64,000 nt of DNA from Todiramphus chloris collaris. Lineage: Eukaryota; Chordata; Aves; Coraciiformes; Alcedinidae. Under the pieces are notes generated by a model, which did no database searches, was not told the DNA's origin, and was given only the letters and a program-made list of their open reading frames with translations. How positions within the stretch are numbered: position 1 is the first letter of the stretch; the number at the start of each line of letters is the position of its first letter. Shown one piece after another: positions 11,201 through 24,576 of this stretch. Both the position numbers and the translations under genes were made by a program. The DNA lies in the NCBI GenBank assembly GCA_025345505.1, contig JANVCC010000018.1, positions 58,901,120-58,965,119 on the forward strand. Reading direction: 5' to 3'.

Positions 11201-13801
11201 GTATGGTATTTCAGTCCATACAGCTTTCACCCTGAAAATGGAAGATCTGTATTCTAAGCTGCTTTTTCTAAGGGAATCCAGAACTGCACTTCATATGTGA
11301 GTTTCCTGACTGGTTGGCTGTGGTCTGGCCGTCATGATTGCACTTTCGTCTCTTTCTGTATAAATGAATGTGAGGTTTTAAAACCAGCAAGCAAGCAAGC
11401 AGGCATCGTGACAGCACTCCCTTCAAGCAAAGGAGCTCTAGTCTATGTGAACTGTAGGTGTAGTCACAGGATCAGGTACTAGAAACCAGCATGCCTGCCT
11501 TCCCAGTAAATGCCTTCATTACCAGACTAGAGTGTCAAATTCTTCTTGCTTGTTATCTGTTAAAGACTCTGAATCTAACCTTTTTATTATAAATAGGAGA
11601 GCTGTAAGGTTTCAGTTTGGCTTTTTTTTGCAAGGTGACTTTTTCTAACAATCAAAAGTAACAGTTCAAAAATTTCTGCAAGGGTACTACATCGACTTTA
11701 TGCTCTATAATATTTCCTTTACAACAATACCGAAAATACACACAGGCACAGCTTCTATAATCCTAGTTTGTATTCACTTATAATATGATTCTTAATTTTT
11801 TTTTTTATATTTTTTTTTAACTTCGTTTCTCCAGTTTGGAGCAAAATGCTTGCAAACTTTTTTTGTTATCCATGTGGGTTAGATTCACTGAGTCTAACAA
11901 ATATACAGCATCATAAATACTATTTGGTATGGAATAACAAGAAAATACCACTGCTGTGTTTTTTGATGTTGTCTTCAGTGGAAATGTTTGTACTTGTGCA
12001 TTATTCCTATAAAGCAATAGACATTATAAAATGATTGATACAATACAAAAATACAGAAGATGCTGAAGTGAGATGACAACTATTTTTCTAAATATTTCAG
12101 TGTTTACAAGATTATATATATAAAATAATTCAATTGACCATTCATAGGCCTCACAAGGTAGAGTTGAGCTTGTCAGTGAGTTCTGCAGCAAACCCTACAG
12201 TATGGAAATACAAATCTTTATTCAGTTGGGCAACAGAGCTTTCCATGACTCTCTGTGTACCAGTCCTCAGATGCAAAAAATCCATAGGTGGATTTTAAGT
12301 ATGTGCATGATTCACTTCTTGAAAGCCCACTGCAGTCTTTTGATGCAGTGCATTTGAAACATCTGCACTTGCTTTGGAACAGTTTTCCAGTTCATGTTGG
12401 TAAATAAATCTTGACATGATTTCCTGTGAAGTAATCTGACAGGTATAATCAGAACTAAGTGATACTTTTGGAAGGTCTTGAAGTATAACACATAGGTTAA
12501 GACAGGAGTAGGCTTGTCTAATGGTGATAAAAGGGTAGGTAAGTGTCAGAGACTGCTCAAAGAAAAATATATCTGCTGAGGAACAACTAATGGCATTGTT
12601 GTTTAAAGTGTTTATATAGGAGCTAGGGTACTTTTAGGCTGTAGATTGAAGCCCTATTAAAAAAAACAAAACAAAACCAAAAGCACAGAAGGACTGTATC
12701 AGTCAGGAATATTTTGTCATGTAATCAACCTTCAAGTCTTTCTTAACCTGGAGTACGTTTCAGTTATATACATAGCTCTCATCTTATTAAACACAATGGA
12801 AACGTGTGTAGAGTTGTTTGTAATTGCACAGGCTTAAAAAATATAATTTAGCCTGCTTTAGAAATCATGGTGATGGCTTTCATCCAGCTAGGACAGGAAA
12901 AATGAAAGTACTTTCTTAAGAGTTCTTAACCTGTTACTGCCATCTACTGTTCATCATGTCAACATCGGTTTAGTAAAAAGATTAAATTCAGTTTTGTGGA
13001 CTAGAATTAAAAACTGTGAGCACATGAGAGAGATCTTTTAGAAGACACTAAGAATGTTTATATAGTTGGGTTTTTTGGAGCGCATGAGTCACTTCATGTG
13101 CAGCTCAAAACAAAGATTTCATGTAATCATACATACACTTAGTGTGTCTAATTAAAATGATTATTTAAAGGTTACCAGGTTGCTCCTGTCTTAAAGTTAC
13201 ATGTAGATTATGTGTGCCTGATACTCATCTGTTAAAGAAACTCGGTATTGTTTTAGCCAGTACTTCTTTTAATAGCAGTTCTCAATGGGCTTAGTAATTT
13301 CAGTATAATCTTATTCTACATAATGTCACTAACCTTTGTTTATAATACTGAGTAACACTCTGTAGTAACTTTGAATGAAGCAGAATCTTAAGAGTGTTCA
13401 GTTGAGCTATCAAGAGATGAAAAAAGTGAATTAATTTAAGAACAGAAACCCAAATGCTTCTGACTAAGCATCTTATTTAAACAGGATGCACTGAATAATA
13501 GAGACACTATCATCTTAATATTTAGTCACCTTGAGGACTGAGATAAACTCTTTTGAGAAATTACACCTGCTTTTAGGTCTGCTTTATTTCTGTGGTTTCA
13601 CAGCACAGTGTATGAATCAGTTTATAAAATGGTAATAATAATACTGACTGCATTGATAGGAAGTAGTCCAAAATTACCTGAGTAGATAATAAATTGATAC
13701 TAATACAACTTTGTGAGCTTTTTGGATATAATGAGTAATAGCAATGTAAACAATATTAATATATTGGACTTTCACATAGATATTTTCTTTCCTCTCCACA
13801 G
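8255..13801 (+). other. AKAP7 intron 4
   Basis: The 5.5 kb intron contains a reverse-oriented CR1 fragment at about 8903-9246. The rest is unique AT-rich sequence with no recognised gene or RNA. It ends in CTTTCCTCTCCACAG. Confidence 0.7.
8903..9246 (-). mobile_element. CR1 LINE 3' fragment, minus orientation
   Basis: The left end (TTCACAGAATCACTGTGACTGGAAAAGGCC) is the reverse complement of the CR1 3' tail (GG...CCTTCCAACC...ATTCTGTGAT). It is followed by degraded CR1 3' UTR and ORF2 C-terminal sequence, including AGGCCATTCCTCTTGCCCTAT and GAAGAGACAAACACCCACCT. It is 5'-truncated, as is usual for CR1, and fairly diverged, so probably old. Confidence 0.82.
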
Positions 13802-13962
13802 AGCAGTTGGTGCTCTTTCAGACAGCAAGGATTTTGTAGAAGAACTCCTGAAGGGAAAAACTGTGGATTTGTCTTTTCAAGGAATTGATCACTTCAAAAA
13901 TGAAGTTGGATTTGTGAAGTTGACAGAAAACGATCATACAGCTATACTTAAAGAAATAGCAG
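13802..13962 (+). CDS. AKAP7: AKAP7 coding exon 5 (2H-domain core)
   Basis: This is a 161-nt exon entered in phase 2 (AT|A isoleucine) and left in phase 1. The acceptor ends at 13801 and the donor GTACAA starts at 13963. It encodes AVGALSDSKDFVEELLKGK, then LSFQGIDHFKNEVGFVKL and HTAILKEIA. These follow the mammalian protein closely (EELLQGK, LPFQGI, FGNQVGFVKL). The GFVKL strand and the following helix belong to the middle of the 2H fold, between the two catalytic HxT motifs. The donor is weaker than the others (G|GTACAA). Confidence 0.93.
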
Positions 13963-14539
13963 GTACAACTCATCGATCTGGTTTAAGTGCTTAATTTAAA
14001 GACATTTTGACAACCTAGATGAGAATGGAGCACACGGAGAAGCTGGTGCTAATTTACGTTTAAACATTATTCACCTTTAACAACTGCAAAGGCTACATAA
14101 CAAATCTCCCAGCATAATTCAAAACATTATTAATGAATTACAGATAGTATTCCTCTCTGATATATTTTTTTTATTTATTTAGTATATATAAAAGATGTAG
14201 TGCAGGTTTGTAGATGAATATAAAGACTCCATTATGCCATGTTTTGGTCCAAGTACTGGCTGCTGTTTCTCAGCTGCTATTTATGTCCCTTTCAATTTGT
14301 ATATTTGTACTTACTGACTTTAAGAACTGTATCTTTGATGCATCTTACCTGACTTGCAAAGTTACATAGTTCTCTCCTTTGTGTTCATGCTGAGTGGAGC
14401 AGTGACAGTCAGTGACATTCTTTCCTCTTCTATAGGCTGGGGAGTCCACATTTTGTGTTTCCTGTATGTTATACATATTACTCTTAAGTATCAGTGAATT
14501 AACTGTAACTTATAACTCTCACATGTGTAAGTGCATATA

Positions 14540-14600
14540 GAGATACACACATATAAATGTGTACATATATATATATATGTATTTTATACATACATTTCCA
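14540..14600 (+). repeat. AT/CA-rich microsatellite
   Basis: This is a run of ACACAC, ATATAT and GTACAT units, including (AT)n near 14566-14579. The overlapping open frames on both strands are products of the repeat. Confidence 0.75.
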
Positions 14601-14648
14601 TATATGTGAAAAGTAAAATCTGGACTTTCTCTGCACCCCTAGAGTGCA

Positions 14649-14688
14649 GGGTTCAGAAGGGGGTTCAGAAGGGGGGTTCAAAAGAAGG
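14649..14688 (+). repeat. 12-bp tandem repeat (GGGTTCAGAAGG), about three copies
   Basis: There are two exact head-to-tail copies and a third diverged copy with an extra G and a C-to-A change. Confidence 0.85.
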
Positions 14689-17600
14689 ATGTGACTCGTC
14701 TGACAGAGTAATAGAGTTGGATTCCATCTGCTTTAGCCTGAATTTTTTTTTTGAGCAGTTGTGGAACCAGTTTGTGGTTTTTTCAATGACAATTGCCTTC
14801 CTTTAGCAACTGGGAAGTTACTGAAAGATGTGGCAAGTACATGGTACTGCGCAGGTGCATCCAAATACTCACTTCAAGAACAAAACTCTCAGTTCTAGCT
14901 TAACAGTGGAGCTAAGGCCGCTGCCTTTGCCAGTCAGATAAAATGAATCCAAAGATACAGTTCAAGTCAGTAGGAATACATATAAATTATAAGGAGTACA
15001 AATACCAGCTGAGGAAGAGCAGTCACTAACTCGATCAAAACAAGGTAGAGTGGAGTTTTTTTATCTGTCTGTGAGTCTATACTCAATCTATGTTGTTTAC
15101 AGATGCTAAATACAAGTCATTGGGGAACAGTACTGTCTGTAATTCATTGGTGTCCTTTAAAACTATCCCAGCAATTCCAACTATTCCTTGGAAAGACTCT
15201 TTTAAAGAGTTTTTCAGTATTGATGAATTATCTTTTGTGCTCTGAGGAATGTGAGGTCACATTATAGTGCAGTAACCCATACAGGACATTTTACAGAGTA
15301 GCAATGACTGCTGCTGTCACGCTACCTCTTTGCAGTCCAGTACAGACAAAACAGAAAAATTCTTTATTAATACAGTGCTTTAGCAATTTATTACTTGAAT
15401 TTCTGAAGTGTCTTTAGAAAATGTTTAGTGGTTTTTAACTTGCATTTTAAAGAAGTGTTGAATAGAAGACTGTGAGCTCTTCAGCTTAACCAAATTGCTT
15501 ATGCTGTTATTGGGTAGTGCATTATTATTTTAAGCAGCACTCAACAGAGAAATATTTCTAATATTCAGTATGGTAGAAATTGAACAGTTCTTAGAGTTCT
15601 CTAGAGGCTTCAGCTGTCAAATAATCCCACAATTATTTCAAAGATTGAATCTGCGAAGCATTTCTTCGGTCCTTTGGACGGTACACTTCCTCATCCTGGT
15701 CTTTGAGTTTGTCTAGATTTCTTTCAAAGGTGACAGAATATTGTATGTATGTTGTTTCATAAACAGTAAGACAATTCATAAACTGTATTCCCTTTCAATA
15801 TGTCTTGTGAAAGGAGATGAATGGTATCTGCTAGTGACAGTAACTTTTGATTTTTGAGAAGTTTATAGTTAAGAATTCCAAAATAATTGAAGTTGTTAGC
15901 TATGAAGAGCCAAATATCTTTTAACTACAGGAAATAAAGGAGTTTGTTATGAGTGATTTTCTATACATTTTAGACTGGTGAACCAGATTTTGGTCAGAAT
16001 TAGACAAGTAAGGTTGAGGTCAAATTTTGACTTGTTTTTCAGTTTGACAGTCCTTCCTAGTAGACAAACTCATAATACAGTCAGATTTAGTGGACAAGAA
16101 AACCTACTTTTTCTTTGTAAAGCATAACTACGGATACTCACTGGTGAGCATTCTTGGCTTATATTAAAACTACAGCTGTATGTTGTTATTTTCACTTAAC
16201 ACTGCTGTTTAGTAAAAATGTTCCTTATTTTAGTGCTTACTTTTGCCAACTTGGATCATTTCATGGCCCTAGGCCTGTCACTAGACTTACACAGTGATGT
16301 TTGTTTCATCTGGATTTAGTTCTGAAATAGGGTAAGGGGCTGAACATCACCAGAAGAAAATGGTAAAATGACTGAAAATGTTTAATGCATGTGACTTGTG
16401 GATATGCTATTTTAATATTTCTTAGTGACTGCCAGAATTGTAACTTCTGAACTGCTGCTGATTTCAGAGTATCTTTTTGTGCCTTCTTGGAGGTGCTTAT
16501 TTTTTTTTCATAACAGGTAACATATAATTCATGAAAGCAAATTTAGCTTTTTGTATTGATGTTTGTGTGAGAAAAAAGATTTTATATCTGTAATTTTGTA
16601 ACACTGAAGATTGTACAAGTGTGTTTCAAAAGTTATCTTAGTTACATATTAAATTCATGAAAAGGCCAAGTGTGAGTAGAAAAAAAATGAATACACTACA
16701 TAGTGTCTACATATGTCTTCATTAGATTAAACTGCAAAAAATTTAGTATCAGTAACCTGATAAAAATACACAGTTTCTTATTACACAAATGTCCTTCAAT
16801 GCAGTGCAATCTGGAATATGAAATAATATTAAACAATCCATTTGAACTCTTCAGAACCAATGAGGTAAACAAGAGAGACTTTAGGATTCTCCCCTCTCCC
16901 CCAAGTGTATCCCATGTATAATTCCTTTAACGTAAGAGTACACCTACAGAGTTAAATGCAACACAGTTTAGTTTGCATGCAGTTTTTACAAAACATTAGC
17001 AGACAGTCCTCTAAGAGTCAGACCTCCTAATGAAGGTGTTATGTTTTGGGGAAGATAGCACGGAGTGCTTTCTGGGCTGTTCTTGACCCAATAAATATAC
17101 TTTCTGATGTAAAGAGTTGTATTAGCAGAATAGTGCCACTGGGTTTTATTTTCTGTAACACATTTCATATATTAATTCAAAACAGACTGGATGTCAAAAT
17201 TATGCTTAATATTCCTTCTTTGTGGATGGTATCCTGAATACAAAATTTTACAGAGACAGCTGCAAGACTTTTCTCTTTTCTTCCAGACTGCTATTGTCAA
17301 GATCTTTGTGAAGATTGCTATCGGCTCTTCATATATACTGCTTTGGGGCTATACATGTTTGGCACAAATTAATTGTCACCAGTTTATTCTGGCTTCTAGA
17401 ACAGCTTGCCTGCAGTATAACTTGTGTCCCTATTTTAAAACAACCTGTCAGACAGAAAAAAAATACACAGTATTGCCTGCAGGATATTAATAATTCTGTA
17501 GCTGGTTTGATTTTTTTTGCAAGGCCTAAGTTTAGTTTATTACAGAATTACTGTTTTGCTGCTTGAAGATTGTATCAGTTTCCTCTACGCACTAAGGTGA

Positions 17601-20600
17601 ATTTTGACTTCATGTGTTGTGTTCTATATCAGTGTTGGAGAAGAAATAGTTATAACACAAGCAGTAGAAAATACACAAAGTTAAATTAACTTATGGAACT
17701 AAATGGGCTCTTAAAAGAAATTATAAGGAGATTTATATGATAGCAGTGACACCTGAATGTGGTACAGCATTATAATGGTAAGCACATGTCTGCTAATACC
17801 AATGTAAATATTAGTTGCTGGAAACAGAAGTTCAGGAAAAGCAGAGCTAATATAGATCCTCTGTTGTGATTTGCTACATATTTCCCAACAATCCATTAAA
17901 AGACATTGGCATCATGTAATTGTCTGTGAGGAATAGTGCTAAACTGTTACGGCAGAAATGTGAGGAGTATTTTAATCACGCTTGGTCCGAATCTTTATCC
18001 TGAGCTAAAAGTGCTGTATACACTTACAGTGATTTTTTTAAAAAACTCTTTTCTTGCACTGTGCTATACTACAGAACATTTGAAGTGCTAAGTGACTTTG
18101 GAAAAGGTAATGAATTCTTTGTTTTCGATTTTCATTGCTGTAATTATATTGCAAATGCTACTTGAAGCTGATAAAAGTAACTGAATCCTGCTTTTTACCC
18201 TCAGGATTTGCAGATTTTGTTTTTATGGATGAGTGATGCACCTTATGATCTGACCATGAGGGGGAGCTTATATTTCATGAACAAAAAAGTTACTCCACTG
18301 TTTATGCAGATAACTGTTTCATTTGCTTTTGATCCTTTAAGAAGTGTTGATTGGTTGGGTTAAATATTTTAATACAGTTAGGACTGTACTAGACAGACTT
18401 GTAGTACACCTAACTAGTAATTTCCATTAATTTTTTTTTTTTTTAATATAAATGACATTTAGTCTAGTCTCACTACATTGATTTTTTTCCTAACCGTCCA
18501 TCCTAGAGAGAGAGAAATGGAAAGTGAGTTGTACTGCCTGTCTTCTTCTCTGGGTACATTACAGCTTTACTCAAGCATGAGGTGTCATTGCTACCATAAC
18601 CAAAGCAGTCCAGCCTCTTTTGTTGTCCTGGAGATTTTTGCAGCCACATGGTGAATTCAGCTGTGGTTAAATAAACTTTTTTGCCTTTGCCAGATAATTT
18701 TTAACCTATGCAGTTTGCCAGTGCAGTTTACTGCACGCTGACATGACTGTGAGCACAAAAGACAGGAGCAGTGGTGGGTATAAGGCTGGAGAGGAACAGC
18801 CTGTTTTGGCAAGGATGGTGGTTTGTGAGCTTCCATAAAGATTATGAAACCACACATTTAGCATCTGTTTGAGGGTGAGTAACATTGCCCTGACTTCAGA
18901 AAGCCTAGGGAAATAGTTTAATTCAGTTAATTTAGTTCGCTTTAGTTCCAGATGGCTGAAGCCAAGATAAATTAATTTTTGCCTCTTGTCGATTAATAAA
19001 GTCATTTCATATGATGGAAAAATTGAGACTTCAAAACTGTTGTAATTTTCCATTGAAACAATGGATTTGTACAAAGGCAACAAAAAGCTGCTAGTCCAGT
19101 CCCATTGCAGTTGCACTGAAAATGTACTGCTGTGACATTTTCCTCTAGTCTGTGTGCCATTAGTTACAGTTCCTACTCATATGTATAGAATAACTTTACT
19201 GAGCTGTGTAGAAACTTGGCTTATCCACAGCAAGAAGAAGAGAGGCATGCTTTAAAGTTGAGAGTGGCAATGTTCTGCTGTCTCAAGAATATAATTATCT
19301 ATGTCAGCAAATATATATATGCTGTATTGTGTGGTGAAAGTAACCAGCAGGGAAAAAACCCAACCCAATGATTCTTTTGTTGATTTCATTACAAGAGCCA
19401 AGACTACCTGTTGGTAGTGCTTGCTTATGTGAAACAGTGGTTCCAATAGACCTGAGTATGGTTCACACCTCTTAATAACAGAGATTTTTCTGCATGCAAC
19501 CTTTTCTAATTCAGCTTTGTGCTACATGACAGTTTCCTTCATTTTAGGCCCCTTGACTATGCAAATGCTGACAACAAGGGTAAGCATTTTAGTGAAAACA
19601 AACAGTTGTTATTATGGCCCAGTATAACACCAGTTAGGTTTGAGTTTGTTCTTCCAACAAGTAATAGCTATTAAATACAGTTTGCTCCAGAGCCTAACAT
19701 TTTATTAGTTGTGTGAGAATACTAAATGCTGTGCTATTGCCAAATCTTTTGGTCTTTTGTGTGTGTCACCTGGTAAGTAGAAGAGGCTAAAGTAGATATG
19801 TAAGAACAGTAAGCTGGGACCAGGAGCCTGGCTTTGTAGCACTGTATTACAGTGCCTCTTCTGTCCTTTGACTTTACTGCTTTTCACACAAGGTCTTAAA
19901 ATTTTGGTCAACTGTGTGGAAGGAGTCTGAAGGAATATTGACAATTTCCTAATAAAACTGTAATTTGGCTGTATAATGGCATTTTCAGCAAGGTGCAAAG
20001 AGAGCATATACAAGGAGAATGATAAGGGTTTAACAGAAAGGAAGTCGAGGTAGCAGGAATAACTAGAGGATCTGCTTGTAAGGCAAGGAGAAAGTAAATT
20101 TTAGGGGAGGAGTTTGGCATTTACAGACCCAGTAATCCCTGATTTGCTGTTGAGTAGTTTTGGAAGCCAAGTTTTAGAATGTTGCAATGAATTTATTCAG
20201 TTAGTAGGGAGATTGAAACATCTGCAGTTTGTAATAGTATTTTATCTTTGCACTTGAATGTTTATTATGGTCTTTATTCTCACTGTAGTTTAAATATATA
20301 AAACAAACTAACCATGTGCATGCCTGGCTCTGAATTTGCCATTTAATTTCCCCTTGATTGTTTATTATGAGATGTTTTTGTTAACATCACTCTGTATAGA
20401 ACATGTAGGATGACCTGGTTAAAGGCCACTGAGCATACTGCTGTATTATTTAATGAAAGTAGACGTGCTGTTCGCTATGTTCATTGCCTTCATTCCTCTG
20501 AAACAAACATTAGTAATCTCCACATTTGATACTTAATGCTAAAAATGTGAAGCATGGCTCTCTGACAGCAAGGGCAGCAAAGGCTTTTAGACTTTACATT

Positions 20601-23600
20601 TACATTTTTCTTCATATTGTGTTGCTCAACACTGAATAACTGATAAACACCTCATCAAAGTGAAGCAAGAAGATATGGTTTTTTGTGGCTTAAAAGAAGG
20701 TACCACCCACTTCTTCTGACAGTTTTTTAGGAAGTATTGGAATGCATTAAAGCCAGAAAAAGAACCAAGTTTCATCAAGAAATCCTACCTAAGTTTCTAC
20801 TTCAGTCCAGCACTTTGAGATTTCACATTATCATTGTTTGTCTTGTAAGGCTTACCTTACCTATTGGCATCTGTGCACAAAGTGGGGATTGCTTGGCCCA
20901 GCTGCTCCTTGGATCCTACTTTACGAATGAGCATACCGTTCTTCTATATACGTGTATGGTGATGGAGAACAACCCCTGCATGCTGCTAATAATGTGTTTG
21001 AAATAACCATATAGCTCATCAATAGGCGCCAGTGATGTGGTACAGTGACAACTCACCGTAGAAAAGCCTAAGTAATATACAACCAAGTAGCAGTGGAAGA
21101 ACTATTGGGAAACTGGCTTGGCTCTTGTTTACATTTTGGCACAGTGTAAAGCTGACTGTGCAGAGAAAGGCTGGTACTGATGGGGAGAAAAAAATAGCCT
21201 CTTTTCATATGGAGAGATGAGAAGCAAGGCCATTCCTTTTCTTACATCCTGGAGATAAAAATCACCAGCACATAAGGCAGTGACTGACCCTGGTTCAGCC
21301 ACCATTTCTGGTGGCTAAACAATCATATATCACATACCATAATCAATTCATATTCTTCATAATTGTCTTAATGGCAGGATGGTAGAGTTTGGTGCTTGAT
21401 GCAGCCTTTGTTTATATACTCCAAGCATAACATGATATCTACATTATTTTTTTTAATTTGTGGTGCTCCCCTTTGGTGACATAGTTGAAGTGGTGATAAA
21501 TATTAGCATCTGCAATAGATGGCTTTGAGTTCTTCATTGTCTTGGAAATTAGGTCTTGTAAGGCTTTGCAAGTGCATTGTTCTTGGTGCTATTAGGAAAG
21601 AAAGGATGACTATAAGACCTTCTTTGTAAATCCCAAACTTCTAACTGATATCCAAGGAAATACTATTAATAAAAAAACCCAACCAAAACCAACTAAGAGA
21701 TTAAAAATTTGAACATAGCTTGATATAATAATCACAGCTCTAAGTTATCTATGGTTAGCTTTTCTTGAGCTACAAGTGTAAAGTCAAAAAAAAAAAAATC
21801 AGTAGAGAGACAGAAAGCTGTTTCTAAATTAAAAACATTTTAATTTAGGAAACACAGTCTACAGACAAGCAGGAATTATAGACTGGAAGAAAATGTACAT
21901 ATGTAGCAGTTTTCAGTATCTAATGAAATCTCGGAAGATGGCCATTTGTATAATGGATTATGGCTAAATGTGCAATTTTTCTATGAAACATTCTGTAATC
22001 ATCTAGGAGTTGAATTTTTTAGCCTTTCCAGTGTATAGTGGTTCTAAGTTTCATATATCACATTTCAAGTCTAATTATGGGGAAATGGTTGTCTAATGGA
22101 TTCAGCCGTATCCAATGTAAGAGAGGCAGATGACATTCAGTAATTTTGATATTATAAAAATAAGGTACGAAATGGCATTGCAGAGTACTTCAAATTGCCT
22201 GAAAGATGGTCAAAAGCTGTCCAAAAATTTGTTCCAGGAAGTCATTGAGCTTGTAAAAATAGCCTTAACTTTTCTAGGGTATACTTTGAAGTTGCAGACA
22301 TTGTTCAGCTTGAGACTAATACGGGAAAACACAGATTTTGTTTGATTTTTCTGTCTAGCTAGTACTAATGTTGATGCCTGGGGGAAAGATGGCAAATCCT
22401 CATTTGTTAAGACCCATGGGCATTGTCTGTCTCCAGTTCTTGTCACTGGCCTCTAATTTATTTCAGTTCAGGCAATCCCTATCATAAACATTAACATTCA
22501 TGTCTTTGCTCAGTCTTCAAATCCACTTTCATGCTGTCCCATAAGCCTCAACTTTCTTTTGCCCCTAGCATCCATGCTTTCTTCCCGGTTTCTTTAAAAA
22601 CCCTTCTTGTGGCCGGTTCTTCAAAGAGCTGCATGGATATTAATAGCATTATGTTATATTTTAACCTTCTAGTCTCTCAGGAAAACATTTCCCTTTGTTT
22701 CTTTTCTCCCCCACCCCCCCATCATCTACTCAGATATATTTAATATTTCATTATCTTTGAAGAAGGAAACATTGTGCCAGTTATGTTTGAAGTCACCTTA
22801 ACCAGTAAAATTTCACGCTTTCCCTAAGTGTCGCATACTGCAAAAGTGGGGCTATCTGTAGTACCAGCAAGTGGCCAATCTCTGGAGCCTGTGGTGTTTA
22901 GTAAGTCTATGCCATGCAAAGCTGTGTGAGAACAGGTGGGGGGACACATACACGCATGCAACTCTATGAAATTTAAAGCTGCCATCTCTCTCTGAAGTTA
23001 TGTTTGCTTACCTCCGACACGATTTTTCATAATGTTTTTTTCTTAATTGCAAGAGCCAGGTATGAAAAAAAGAGATCAATTTAGAAAGATAAATAGAAGC
23101 AGATATTGAACAAAGTTATTTAGCACAAACTGAAGACAGGCAGGCCATGTGTTGCTGATTAGCAGTGTAAAGTGTAGTTGCCCTGCTATCCCACTGCAGC
23201 ACACGTATGTACTGCCCTATGATCAGTCTACCCTGTTGAAAACACTGGGTTTAAAATCCTGTGATCAGAGGCACAATTGGCAAAGCACTAGTCTGGCACT
23301 AAGCTCTTACTGGAGCTAGGGGGATGGACACCTTTAGAGGTGCAAATCTTCACCAGCACAGTTCTCAGTTGCAGAGTGGGAGATAAGACACTGCTTGTCA
23401 TAATACGTGATGGTAGTAGGAATTTGAGCTTTTAGGTGAGAAAAAAGACTCCAAAAAACTGAGTCTGAATATCACAGGGAGGTGTAAACCTGGTTTTAAT
23501 AAGACTAATTCTTCGCTGGAACATTGAAGTCAATGAGTCTCCAAATGATGCAGTTCAGAGGATCAAACATGGGAACCAGAAAATGGCTTTGTTTCAGATA

Positions 23601-24020
23601 ATTTCAGTTTTAAATAAATGTAACATTTTATTAGCTAACTGTCATCAGAAATAAGCAGGCCATTGGATGCATGTAAATACACACACACCATAACTAAATT
23701 ACTTAATTTGAACTTCCATATCTCAGTTTGAAGAAGCAGCAAACATTTATTTATAGTCTTCTGTTTTGATAGGTTGATCTGTTGTTCCGCAGCATTTGTG
23801 TGCACAGCTGCACAGTAGCTTAGTGGGGATTCAGTGTAAGTTTAGCAATGTTTCCCATAGACACAACTTAAAATAATACAAATATCTAAGCTGTACTGGT
23901 CTACAGAGAAATATAGAAAGATAGTAGGTCCATATAGCTAAATACATAGCTCTATAGATTTAGATACATGGTGTATATATAGATCTATATAGCAGTTATG
24001 CTTGTATATACATACATACA

Positions 24021-24263
24021 TAGGGAGAGGGACCAACTGAAGCACAGGAGGGTCCTTCTGAACATCAGGAAGCAGTCTTTAACCACGAGAGTGATGAAGC
24101 ACTGGCACAGGTTGCCCAGGGAGGTTGTGGATTCTCCATCCTTGGAGACATACAAAACACATCCAGATACAGTCCTGGGCAACCAGCTCTAGGCAGGTGT
24201 CTCTGCTTGAGCAGGGAGGTTGGACCAGGTACTCTGGAGGTCCCTTCCCACCTCAACCATTGT
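24021..24263 (+). mobile_element. CR1 LINE 3' fragment (a)
   Basis: The sequence is typical CR1 ORF2 C-terminus plus 3' UTR. It contains AACATCAGGAAGCAGTCTTT, AAGCACTGGCACAGGTTGCC, GGAGGTTGTGGATTCTCCAT and AGCAGGGAGGTTGGACCAG, ending near CCTCAACCATTGTGG. Translation gives LNIRK...VMKHWHRLPREVVDSPSLE, the conserved CR1 ORF2 C-terminal motif. The 5' end is truncated right after an AT-rich stretch, and the usual ATTCTGTGA tail is almost lost. Confidence 0.93.
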
Positions 24264-24576
24264 GGTGGGTTATTTTCAGCATCTGTCATAGTAATGTGAC
24301 CCCTATTACCACTGTGTAAGTACTTCACAAGTTATAATCTGATTGTCCTTTCAGCATCTTGTAAATTAGAATAAAAGGTTGGGCTAAATCTTGTTTGTAA
24401 AATCCATCAGCATCTTGTAAGTGGAGAGCAAAGGTTGAAGGAGAACTTTTCAAGTGGGCCTGTTTAAGAGATGGCATTTGGATATTGTGATTTCCTTGGC
24501 TTCTTTAAAAATCCCAACTTTTGCATCGACTGTGAGGCCTAGGATTGTGGTTGTTGTCAGTGGGGTAGAATCTAGA

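Noticed and set aside
14499-14806. Overlapping frames at the AT/CA microsatellite
   Set aside because: Tyr/Ile/His-rich translation of the microsatellite on both strands.
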